Assembly: GCA_946221765.1 (NCBI GenBank) | Contig: CAMIMK010000185.1 | Span: 1 to 6,325, forward strand | DNA from: an uncultured Rhodovulum sp. | Lineage (GTDB): Bacteria; Pseudomonadota; Alphaproteobacteria; Rhodobacterales; Rhodobacteraceae | Length of the DNA stretch: 6,325 bases | Reading direction: 5' to 3' | Shown: piece after piece, positions 1 through 5,579 of the stretch | How positions within the stretch are numbered: the stretch's first letter is position 1 | Layout of the letters: each line of letters starts with the position of its first letter | Position numbers and translations under genes: made by a program | Notes under the pieces: model-generated | Seen by the model: the letters and a program-made list of their open reading frames with translations, nothing else | The model's database searches: none | Told to the model about the DNA's origin: nothing

Positions 1-1
1 G

Positions 2-103
2 ACCGCCTCGGCGCTCCGGCTCCAGCCGCAGTTCGACATTCCTCTCATCGTGCCGGTGATCGCCGCGGCCAAGGCCGCCGCCGCCGCGGTGACGGCCAAC
101 TGA
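2..103 (+). CDS. 3' end of an unidentified gene (partial)
   Basis: The frame is open from the left edge and ends at TGA 101-103, giving 33 residues. Nearly every codon ends in G or C, the bias seen in the sure genes of this window, whereas the other forward frames lack it; this supports real coding. The tail contains FDIPLIVPVIAAAK followed by an alanine-rich helix. A C-terminal 'I-P-hydrophobic-P-hydrophobic-AA-K' pattern is loosely like the end of Asp/Glu or hydantoin racemase family proteins, but the fragment is too short to assign. It lies 93 bases upstream of dctA on the same strand, so co-transcription is possible. The product is unidentified. Confidence 0.6.
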   Translation, partial: TASALRLQPQFDIPLIVPVIAAAKAAAAAVTAN

Positions 104-186
104 GCCGCGCCTGACCCGCGCCGCACACGCCACGGCCCCCTCGGCCCCCGGGCCGCCCCTCCAACGCCCGAGCCCGGGCCAGCCAT

Positions 187-191
187 AAGGA
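187..191 (+). promoter_or_regulatory. ribosome binding site of dctA
   Basis: AAGGA lies five bases before the ATG at 197 and supports that start. The rest of the 104-196 gap is very C-rich. It contains a possible 7-bp stem (CCCGGGC at 147-153 with GCCCGGG at 172-178) but no recognisable sigma70 or -24/-12 promoter. Confidence 0.7.
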
Positions 192-196
192 CCAAC

Positions 197-1495
197 ATGC
201 CCGCATTCACGAAATCCCTCTTCGGACAGGTCATGGTTGGCCTTGTTCTCGGCATCATCGCCGGTGTGTTCTGGCCTGATGTCGCCGCCCAGATGAAGCC
301 GCTCGGTGACGGCTTCATCAAGCTCATCAAGATGATCATCGCGCCGCTCGTCTTCGGCGTCGTCGTCCACGGCATCGCATCCGCCGGCGACCTGAAGAAG
401 GTCGGCCGCGTCGGCCTCAAGTCGATCGTCTATTTCGAGGTCGTCACCACCATCGCGCTCATCCTCGGCATTGTCGTCGCCTATGCCTTCGGCCCCGGCC
501 ATGGCATGAATGTCGACACGACCACGCTCGATGCCAGCGCCATGTCGACCTATGTCGAGCGGACCAAGGACATGCACGGCGCGTCCGACTTCCTCTTCGG
601 GTTGATCCCCTCCACCTTCGTCGGGGCCTTCGCCACCGGGGACATCCTGCAGGTGCTGGTGCTCGCCGTCCTCGTCGGTGCCGCGCTGTCGCTGATGGGC
701 GAGCGCGCCGCCCCGCTTACCCACACGATCGAGCTGGCCACCGAGGCCCTCTTCAAGGTCATCGGCTTCATCGTCCGCCTCGCGCCGATCGGCGTCTTCG
801 GCGCCATCGCCTATACGGTCGGCAAGTATGGCGTCGGCTCGCTCCAGCAGCTCGGCAGCCTCGTCGCGCTCTATTACGTGACGGTGGTCTTCTTCGTCAT
901 CGTCATCCTCGGCGGCATCCTGCGGCTGGCCGGCTTCTCGATCTTCAAGTTCCTCCGCTATCTCCGCGAGGAACTGATGATCGTGCTCGGCACCGCCTCC
1001 TCCGACAGCGTGCTGCCGCAGATCATGAAGAAGCTGGAGCATATGGGGATCAAGGATTCGACCGTCGGCCTCGTCATCCCCACCGGCTATTCCTTCAACC
1101 TCGACGCCTTCTCGATCTACCTGACCCTCGCGACCGTCTTCGTGGCGCAGGCGACCAACACGCCGCTCGCCACCAGCGACCTGCTGCTGATCCTCGGCGT
1201 CGCGCTTCTCACCTCCAAGGGCGCCCATGGCATCCCGGGCTCGGCGATCGTGGTGCTGGCCGCGACCCTCTCGGCCGTTCCGGTCATCCCGGCGATCGGC
1301 CTCGTGCTGGTGCTGTCCGTGGACTGGTTCATGGGCATGGCCCGCGCGCTCGGCAACCTGATCGGCAACTGTGTCGCGACCGTCGTCATCGCCGCCTGGG
1401 AAGGCGACATCGACCGGGCCCGCGCCCACAAGGTGCTGAACGGAGAGCTCGACGAGCCGACCGAAGATCTGCTGCTGGAGACGGCCGAAGCCTGA
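197..1495 (+). CDS. dctA: C4-dicarboxylate/cation symporter DctA
   Basis: Inner-membrane secondary transporter of the dicarboxylate/amino acid:cation symporter (DAACS) family, importing succinate, fumarate or malate with cations. The 432 residues match the usual DctA length. Visible family marks are the serine-rich HP1 segment GTASSDSVLP (265-274), GLVIPTGYSFNLD (291-303), HP2 with SKGAHGIPGSA (340-350), and the last transmembrane helix with D376, R383, N387 and N391. R383 matches the arginine that holds the substrate's distal carboxylate. The position that binds the amino group in glutamate/aspartate carriers (Asp394 of GltPh) is glycine here (G380), which favours a dicarboxylate over an amino acid substrate. 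The motif corresponding to NMDGT in GltPh reads NLDAF (301-305), a variant at a cation site. No dctB/dctD sensor-regulator genes or sigma54 promoter are visible. The gene converges on adhP. Confidence 0.93.
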   Translation: MPAFTKSLFGQVMVGLVLGIIAGVFWPDVAAQMKPLGDGFIKLIKMIIAPLVFGVVVHGIASAGDLKKVGRVGLKSIVYFEVVTTIALILGIVVAYAFGPGHGMNVDTTTLDASAMSTYVERTKDMHGASDFLFGLIPSTFVGAFATGDILQVLVLAVLVGAALSLMGERAAPLTHTIELATEALFKVIGFIVRLAPIGVFGAIAYTVGKYGVGSLQQLGSLVALYYVTVVFFVIVILGGILRLAGFSIFKFLRYLREELMIVLGTASSDSVLPQIMKKLEHMGIKDSTVGLVIPTGYSFNLDAFSIYLTLATVFVAQATNTPLATSDLLLILGVALLTSKGAHGIPGSAIVVLAATLSAVPVIPAIGLVLVLSVDWFMGMARALGNLIGNCVATVVIAAWEGDIDRARAHKVLNGELDEPTEDLLLETAEA

Positions 1496-1502
1496 GACCG
1501 CA

Positions 1503-1533
1503 GGAGGCGGGCACCAGACCGGCGCCCGCCTCC
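1503..1533 (+). terminator. stem-loop between convergent dctA and adhP
   Basis: Perfect 10-bp inverted repeat, GGAGGCGGGC at 1503-1512 and GCCCGCCTCC at 1524-1533, with an 11-base loop. It begins seven bases after the dctA stop and sits between two converging genes. A pyrimidine-rich stretch (CCCCTCTGTCGTG) follows on the + strand, but there is no true T-run on either side. It is therefore a candidate weak or bidirectional terminator, or an mRNA 3'-end stabilising hairpin. Confidence 0.55.
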
Positions 1534-1556
1534 CCCTCTGTCGTGTCGAACGGACC

Positions 1557-2588
1557 TCAGGCGGCGATGTCGAGGACGATGCGGCCCTCGATCTGGCCCT
1601 TGTGCATCCTGGCGAAGACGTCGTTGATGTCCTCGAGCTTCGCCTTGGCAATCGTCGCCTTCACCTTGCCCTGCGCCGCGAAGTCGATCGATTCCTGCAG
1701 GTCGAGCCGCGTGCCGACGATCGAGCCGCGCACCGTGATGCCGTTCAGCACCATGCCGAAGATGTCGAGCGGGAAGTCGCCCGGCGGCAGGCCGTTCAGC
1801 GCCACCGTGCCGCCGCGGCCAACCATGCCGATCGCCTGGCTGAAGGCCGCGCGGCTGACCGCCGTCACCAGAACGCCCTGCGCGCCACCGCCGGTCTCGC
1901 GCCTGATGACCGCCGCCGGATCCTCCTCCAGCGCATTCACCGTCAGCGTTGCGCCGAGCTTGCGGGCGAGGGAAAGCTTGTCATCGGCGATGTCGACGGC
2001 GGCGACATTCAGTCCCATCGCCTTCGCATATTGAACGGCCATGTGCCCGAGCCCACCGACTCCCGAGATCACCACCCAGTCGCCCGGCTTCGCCTCCGTC
2101 ACCTTCAGACCCTTGTAGACGGTGACGCCGGCGCAGAGGATCGGCGCGATATCGGCAAAGGGCACGTTCGACGGCAGGTGCCCGACATAGTTCGGATCGG
2201 CGATCACATAGTCGGCGAAGCCGCCATTGACCGAATAGCCGGTGTTCTTCTGGTCGGTGCAGAGCGTCTCCCAGCCGCCAAGACAGTGCTTGCAGTGGCC
2301 GCAGGCGTTGTAGAGCCACGGCACCCCGACCCGGTCGCCCTCCTTCACGTGGCGCACGCCCTTGCCGACGGCCGAGACGAACCCCACGCCCTCGTGGCCG
2401 GGGATGAACGGCGGATTCGGCTTCACCGGCCAGTCGCCTTCCGCGGCGTGCAGGTCTGTGTGGCAGACGCCCGAGGCATGGACGCGCACCTGGATCTCAC
2501 CCTCGCCGGGCTCCGGGACCGGCACTTCGTCGATCGAGAGCGGCTTGCCGAACTCGCGCACGACAGCGGCCTTCATGGTCTTCGCCAT
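1557..2588 (-). CDS. adhP: zinc-dependent alcohol dehydrogenase, AdhP type
   Basis: Cytosolic medium-chain alcohol dehydrogenase that oxidises ethanol and other primary alcohols to aldehydes with NAD+, and can run in reverse. The 343 residues are close to the 336 of E. coli AdhP. The GroES-like half carries catalytic-zinc ligands C42, H65 and E66 (GHEGVG) and C152, and the structural-zinc cysteines C96, C99, C102 and C110. The Rossmann half has GVGGLG (176-181) and D199 at the end of the second strand, predicting NAD+ rather than NADP+. The first ATG is chosen because GGAGGA (2595-2600) lies six bases upstream; a second ATG four codons later has a poorer position. The gene is 121 bases downstream of the aldehyde dehydrogenase gene on the same strand, with a predicted terminator between them, so it may depend on read-through or its own unrecognised promoter. 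The exact alcohol substrate is inferred from family and context. Confidence 0.93.
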   Translation of the reverse strand: MAKTMKAAVVREFGKPLSIDEVPVPEPGEGEIQVRVHASGVCHTDLHAAEGDWPVKPNPPFIPGHEGVGFVSAVGKGVRHVKEGDRVGVPWLYNACGHCKHCLGGWETLCTDQKNTGYSVNGGFADYVIADPNYVGHLPSNVPFADIAPILCAGVTVYKGLKVTEAKPGDWVVISGVGGLGHMAVQYAKAMGLNVAAVDIADDKLSLARKLGATLTVNALEEDPAAVIRRETGGGAQGVLVTAVSRAAFSQAIGMVGRGGTVALNGLPPGDFPLDIFGMVLNGITVRGSIVGTRLDLQESIDFAAQGKVKATIAKAKLEDINDVFARMHKGQIEGRIVLDIAA

Positions 2589-2624
2589 CCGTCTTCCTCC
2601 AGTTTGTAAGGATGTTCCCCGGTC

Positions 2625-2636
2625 TGTCCCTGTCCC
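2625..2636. repeat. tandem TGTCCC hexamer upstream of adhP
   Basis: Two exact head-to-tail copies of TGTCCC, continued by TG. They lie 37-48 bases upstream of the adhP start, between it and the preceding terminator. The hexamer shares TGTC with half-sites in the dyads upstream of the aldehyde dehydrogenase gene. It may be a regulator contact site or chance; nothing else supports a function. Confidence 0.3.
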
Positions 2637-2648
2637 TGCGCCGGCAGG

Positions 2649-2684
2649 AAAAAGGGAAAGGGGGGGCGACGTGGCGCCGCCCCC
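2649..2684 (-). terminator. Rho-independent terminator after the aldehyde dehydrogenase gene
   Basis: Reading leftward, a 7-bp all-G/C stem GGGGGCG/CGCCCCC (2684-2678 with 2668-2662) and a 9-base loop are followed by CCTTTCCCTTTTTCC on the transcribed strand. The stem begins 25 bases past the stop codon. A G/C stem followed by an interrupted T-tract is the classic form. It would reduce transcription from the aldehyde dehydrogenase gene into adhP. Confidence 0.7.
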
Positions 2685-2709
2685 AGGTCTGCCCGCAGGG
2701 GGAGCGGGA

Positions 2710-4227
2710 TCAGAAGAAACCGAGCTTCTTCGGGCTGTAGGAGACGAGCATGTTCTTCGTCTCCTGATAGTGGTCGAGCATCATCTTGTGGGTCTCGCGA
2801 CCGATGCCGGACTGCTTGTAGCCGCCGAAGGCCGAACCTGCCGGATAGAGGTGGTAGCAGTTGGTCCAGACCCGGCCGGCCTGGATCGCCCGGCCCGCGC
2901 GATAGGCGGTGTTCATGTCCCGGCTCCAGACGCCTGCGCCGAGGCCGAAGACCGTGTCATTGGCGATCTCGATCGCCTCCTCGGGGGTCTTGAAGGTCGT
3001 GACCGACACGACCGGCCCGAAGATTTCCTCCTGGAAGACGCGCATGCTGTTGCGGCCCTCGAAGATCGTCGGCTGGATGTAGTAGCCACCGCCCAGTTCA
3101 CCCTCGAGACGCACCGCTTCGCCGCCCGTCAGGACCTTCGCCCCCTCACGCTTGCCGATGTCGAGATAGCCCATGATCTTCTCGAACTGGTCGGCCGAAG
3201 CCTGGGCGCCGATCATCGTCGCGGTGTCGAAGGGATTGCCCTGCTGGATCGCCTTCACCCGGGCGATGGCCTTCTCCATGAAGCGGTCATAGATCGACTC
3301 ATGCACCAGCGCGCGGCTCGGGCAGGTGCAGATCTCGCCCTGGTTCAGCGCGAACAGGGCGAAGCCCTCCAGCGCCTTGTCGAGGAAATCATCGTCCTCG
3401 TCGAGCACATCGGCGAAGAAGATGTTCGGGCTCTTGCCGCCGAGTTCCAGCGTGATGTTCGTCAGGTTCTCGGCCGCCGAGACCATGATCTGCTTGCCGA
3501 CCTCGGTCGAGCCGGTGAAGGCGATCTTGGCGATCCGCGGGCTCGTGGCCAGCGGCTTGCCCGCTTCCAGCCCGGTGCCGTTGACGATGTTCAGCACACC
3601 CGGCGGCAGCAGGTCGGCGATGTATTCCATGACCACGAGGATCGAGGCCGGGGTCTGCTCGGCGGGCTTCAGCACGATGCAGTTGCCGGCCGCCAGCGCG
3701 GGGGCGATTTTCCACGCCGCCATCAGGATCGGGAAGTTCCAGGGGATGATCTGCCCGACGACGCCGAGCGGCTCGTGGAAGTGATAGGCGACCGTGTCGT
3801 CGTCGATCTGGCCGATCGTGCCTTCCTGTGCACGGATGCAGCCCGCGAAATAGCGGAAATGATCGACGGCGAGCGGGATGTCCGCGGCCATCGTTTCGCG
3901 CAGCGGCTTGCCGTTGTCCCAGGTCTCGGCGGTGGCGATCGCCTCGAGATTCTGTTCGATCCGGTCGGCGATCTTCAGCAGGATGTTGGACCGCTCGGTG
4001 GCCGAGGTCCGGCCCCAGGCGGCCCGGACCTTGTGGGCGGCGTCGAGGGCGGCCTCGATGTCCTTGGCGTCCGAACGCGGCACCTCGCAGACCACCTTGC
4101 CCGTCACCGGCGAGATGTTCTGCATGTAGCGGCCCGAGCGCGGCTCCACCCATTCGCCGCCGATGAAGTTGCCATAGCGCGGCGCGAAGGGCGCCTGCGC
4201 AAGACTCAGGGTCTCATGCTTGGTCAT
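2710..4227 (-). CDS. aldB: NAD(P)+-dependent acetaldehyde dehydrogenase, AldB/ExaC/AcoD type
   Basis: Cytosolic aldehyde dehydrogenase converting acetaldehyde and related short aldehydes to carboxylic acids. The 505 residues are typical of the AldB/AcoD group and resemble remembered E. coli AldB along the whole length (ATAETWDNGKP, HFHEPLGVVGQIIPWNFP, RVWTNCYH, FGGYKQSGIGRETHKMML). Catalytic residues are C300 in NQGEICTCPSR, general base E261 in LELGGKSPN, N164 in PWNF, K187, and the EIFGPV motif (401-406). The cofactor loop is FTGSTEVG (237-244). E190 in LKPAEQTP stands where E. coli AldB, an NADP+ enzyme, has arginine (LKPAR), so NAD+ is the likelier cofactor; this is inference. The start is backed by GGGAGG eight to nine bases upstream. 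The gene lies between its probable regulator and adhP, matching sequential alcohol-to-acid oxidation. Symbols differ between genomes (aldB, exaC, acoD). Confidence 0.93.
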   Translation of the reverse strand: MTKHETLSLAQAPFAPRYGNFIGGEWVEPRSGRYMQNISPVTGKVVCEVPRSDAKDIEAALDAAHKVRAAWGRTSATERSNILLKIADRIEQNLEAIATAETWDNGKPLRETMAADIPLAVDHFRYFAGCIRAQEGTIGQIDDDTVAYHFHEPLGVVGQIIPWNFPILMAAWKIAPALAAGNCIVLKPAEQTPASILVVMEYIADLLPPGVLNIVNGTGLEAGKPLATSPRIAKIAFTGSTEVGKQIMVSAAENLTNITLELGGKSPNIFFADVLDEDDDFLDKALEGFALFALNQGEICTCPSRALVHESIYDRFMEKAIARVKAIQQGNPFDTATMIGAQASADQFEKIMGYLDIGKREGAKVLTGGEAVRLEGELGGGYYIQPTIFEGRNSMRVFQEEIFGPVVSVTTFKTPEEAIEIANDTVFGLGAGVWSRDMNTAYRAGRAIQAGRVWTNCYHLYPAGSAFGGYKQSGIGRETHKMMLDHYQETKNMLVSYSPKKLGFF

Positions 4228-4264
4228 CGTGTCGTCCTCCCGTTTCTCTCGCCACCGCGTCGGG

Positions 4265-4282
4265 CCCCGGTCCGAACCGGGG
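4265..4282 (-). promoter_or_regulatory. hairpin in the 5' leader of the aldehyde dehydrogenase mRNA
   Basis: A perfect 7-bp inverted repeat, CCCCGGT (4265-4271) and ACCGGGG (4276-4282), encloses a four-base loop. It lies 38-55 bases upstream of the start codon and ends well before the ribosome binding site (4235-4242). No T-run follows, so it is not a standard terminator. It could stabilise the leader mRNA, or be chance in GC-rich DNA. Confidence 0.4.
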
Positions 4283-4343
4283 CGGTGCGCGATGACATGA
4301 GGGAAACATGGCGGACAGATGCCGAAAGATCAGCCCGGCAGAG

Positions 4344-4360
4344 TCGCAACGCTGTTGCGA
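4344..4360. promoter_or_regulatory. perfect inverted repeat, candidate operator (dyad 1)
   Basis: TCGCAAC-GCT-GTTGCGA: two perfect 7-base arms around a 3-base spacer, 117-133 bases upstream of the aldehyde dehydrogenase start. Its first 13 bases recur with one mismatch upstream of the regulator gene (5465-5477). A repeated, symmetric, non-coding motif next to a Fis-HTH regulator gene suggests a protein binding site. Confidence 0.5.
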
Positions 4361-4362
4361 TC

Positions 4363-4380
4363 TGTCTCAGGCCTGCGACA
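4363..4380. promoter_or_regulatory. near-perfect palindrome, candidate operator (dyad 2)
   Basis: TGTCTCAGGCCTGCGACA pairs at eight of nine positions about its centre. Its centre is about 19.5 bases, close to two helical turns, from that of dyad 1. A further TGTCG at 4386-4390 forms an overlapping inverted repeat with CGACA at 4376-4380 (5-base arms, 5-base spacer), so three alternating TGTC-type half-sites lie in a row. Binding by the neighbouring regulator is an inference. Confidence 0.5.
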
Positions 4381-4394
4381 CATTTTGTCGGGAT

Positions 4395-4410
4395 TGGCCC
4401 GATCGGGCCA
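4395..4410. repeat. perfect 16-bp palindrome past the regulator stop codon
   Basis: TGGCCCGATCGGGCCA is fully self-complementary. On the regulator's transcript it could fold into a 6-bp stem with a GATC loop, 20 bases after the stop codon. The following bases (ATCCCGACAAAATG) lack a U-tract, so it is at best a weak terminator. It also continues the run of dyads upstream of the aldehyde dehydrogenase gene and could be another binding site. Confidence 0.45.
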
Positions 4411-4429
4411 CCGGCCGGGGCAGAGCGCC

Positions 4430-5395
4430 TCAGTCCGGCCGCCGCAGCCCCTGCCGGGCCAGCTTGCGGTGCAGGGTCGCCCGCGAGATGCCGAGTTCGC
4501 GCGCGGCGGCGGAGACATTGCCGTCGGCCCGGGCCAGCGCCCGACTCAGCACGCCGCGTTCCGCCTGGCCGAGTTCCTCGCAGCGTTCGGCGCCGAACAG
4601 GTCACGCGCCGGAACCGGCCGCGCCAGGGGTCCGGCGGCGGCAAGGCCGAGTGCCGCCCGCGCCGCCCGGGTGGCCCCGACCACGAGGTCGTCCCGGTCG
4701 ACGGCGACGAGCGCATCCGTTCCCGGCGCAGCCCCGGGCGCCACCAGGACCCGCTCGGCGGCGAAGGCCTGGCGGAAGACTTCCGCCTCGATCCGCCGGG
4801 CCGCATCCCCGACCGCCACGGCGATCAGGCTTGCGAAACCCTCGGTCAGGTCGGCCCGGCAGGACGAGACATCGAGCGCCCCGGCAATCCGGCCTTCATG
4901 GTCGTAGACCGGCGCCGTCGTGCAGCCGAGCAGCGTGTTGCGGCTGAAGAAATGCTGGTCGCGATAGATGGTGACGGGCCGCTTCTCGACCAGAGCCGTG
5001 CCGATTCCGTTCGTTCCCTCACGCTCCTCGCTCCAGTCGCAGCCGACCCAGAGGCCCCAGTCCGCGAAGGTCGCATCATCGGCCGGCGCCCCCCGGCGCT
5101 CCAGCGGAATGCCGTTCCGGTCGGCAAGCAGCACGCAGCAGCCAGCCCCGCCAACGGCCTGATAGAGCTTGTCGAGACTCGCCCCGGCAACGCGCAGCAC
5201 CGGCTCCAGCTGCTCGCGCGCGGCCCGCAGTTCGGCCTCGGACAGGCGGACCGGCGGGCGCCGGTCGTCGGGGACGAGCCCATGCAGCGCCAGGGAGCGC
5301 CGCCAGGAGGTGACAAGAGCCGAGCGCGCGCCTTCGGTCTCGACCGCCGCCAGAACCTTGTCGGAATGCTGCCGCTGCGGCTGGATGCGAGCCAT
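4430..5395 (-). CDS. AcoR-like transcriptional regulator: GAF sensor and Fis-type HTH, no AAA+ domain
   Basis: Predicted 321-residue cytosolic DNA-binding regulator, probably controlling the adjacent dehydrogenase genes. Residues 20-45 (SALVTSWRRSLALHGL) match the N-terminal signature of AcoR-family activators. Residues about 60-205 form the GAF-type sensor with EREGTNGIGTAL (124-135) and HFFSRNTLLGCTTAPVYD (148-165). About 213-255 looks like a degraded PAS segment (DALVAVDRDDLVVGAT). Residues 279-317 are a Fis/HTH_8 domain with NVSAAARELGISRATLHRKL (293-312). Full-length AcoR proteins are about twice as long and carry an AAA+ ATPase between sensor and HTH; here no Walker A, no GAFTGA and no room for one is present, so sigma54 activation is not expected. 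I start at 5395 because GGGGAGGGG lies six bases upstream; in-frame ATGs at 5419 and 5470 lack such a site. The effector is unknown; acetaldehyde, alcohol or acetoin are guesses from AcoR relatives. Confidence 0.85.
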   Translation of the reverse strand: MARIQPQRQHSDKVLAAVETEGARSALVTSWRRSLALHGLVPDDRRPPVRLSEAELRAAREQLEPVLRVAGASLDKLYQAVGGAGCCVLLADRNGIPLERRGAPADDATFADWGLWVGCDWSEEREGTNGIGTALVEKRPVTIYRDQHFFSRNTLLGCTTAPVYDHEGRIAGALDVSSCRADLTEGFASLIAVAVGDAARRIEAEVFRQAFAAERVLVAPGAAPGTDALVAVDRDDLVVGATRAARAALGLAAAGPLARPVPARDLFGAERCEELGQAERGVLSRALARADGNVSAAARELGISRATLHRKLARQGLRRPD

Positions 5396-5401
5396 CCCGC
5401 C

Positions 5402-5408
5402 CCTCCCC
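5402..5408 (-). promoter_or_regulatory. ribosome binding site deciding the regulator start
   Basis: Reading leftward, GGGGAGG, extended to GGGGAGGGG, precedes the ATG at 5395 with a gap of about six bases. The two longer in-frame starts, 8 and 25 codons upstream, have no purine-rich site. The protein from 5395 begins MARIQPQRQ, as usual for this type of regulator. Confidence 0.7.
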
Positions 5409-5434
5409 TGTTCCGCCATGCCGCGGTTGCATAG

Positions 5435-5463
5435 CAGATACCCGCCCGCTGCCCAATAGCCAA
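5435..5463 (-). promoter_or_regulatory. candidate sigma70-type promoter of the regulator gene
   Basis: On the minus strand TTGGCT (5463-5458) and TATCTG (5440-5435) are separated by 17 bases, about 40 bases upstream of the chosen start. Matches to the -35 and -10 consensus are partial (four and three of six), and an overlapping TTGGGC/TATGCA pair is almost as good, so this is only a candidate. The motif at 5465-5477 lies just upstream of it. Confidence 0.3.
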
Positions 5464-5464
5464 C

Positions 5465-5477
5465 TCGCAACGCAGTT
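5465..5477. promoter_or_regulatory. second copy of the dyad 1 motif upstream of the regulator
   Basis: TCGCAACGCAGTT differs in one base from the first 13 bases of dyad 1 (TCGCAACGCTGTT at 4344-4356). It sits one base upstream of the candidate regulator -35 box. The right-hand arm is incomplete (GTT then TCTG instead of GTTGCGA). It could be a weaker site for autoregulation; this is inference from the shared sequence. Confidence 0.4.
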
Positions 5478-5521
5478 TCTGGAGGGCCGGGTGGGAAACC
5501 ACCGCCAGCCGCCGCGCAGCA

Positions 5522-5540
5522 GCAGGTTCGGCGAACCTGC
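5522..5540. repeat. 19-bp inverted repeat between tRNA-Val and the regulator
   Basis: GCAGGTTCG-G-CGAACCTGC has perfect 9-base arms around one base. It lies 40 bases past the tRNA 3' end and about 127 bases upstream of the regulator start. As RNA it would form a 7- or 8-bp stem and could help end the tRNA transcript, but no T-run follows on the minus strand. As DNA it could be an operator for the regulator gene. The remainder of 5478-5579 shows nothing recognisable apart from TATTTTCCC right after the tRNA. Confidence 0.5.
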
Positions 5541-5579
5541 GCATGCTTTGCGGCGATGGGACGAATGATCGGGAAAATA

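Noticed and set aside
2603..2630. adhP promoter GGGACA-16-TACAAA
   Set aside because: The boxes match four of six each, but transcription would begin at the ribosome binding site, leaving too short a leader.
4309..4326. -24/-12 (sigma54) promoter for the aldehyde dehydrogenase gene
   Set aside because: On the minus strand TCGGCAT is followed by a GC, but the distance between the GG and GC elements is one base too short and the -12 box is poor. The adjacent regulator also lacks the AAA+ domain needed for sigma54.
2362..4947. 861-codon open frame on the + strand
   Set aside because: It runs antisense to the aldehyde dehydrogenase gene and parts of adhP and the regulator. Its protein is low-complexity and Arg/Pro/Ala-rich towards the end with no family motif. 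It is a by-product of GC-rich coding on the other strand.
4319..5434. 371-codon open frame on the + strand
   Set aside because: It is antisense to the regulator, whose domains are clear. The predicted protein resembles no family and reflects third-position G/C bias.
5396..5470. Longer regulator start at 5470 or 5419
   Set aside because: The extra residues do not match the family and there is no ribosome binding site, whereas 5395 has a strong one. The longer form would also overlap the candidate promoter.
5471..5579. Integration site at the tRNA-Val 3' end
   Set aside because: No integrase, no direct repeat of the tRNA 3' end and no change in base composition are seen on that side.
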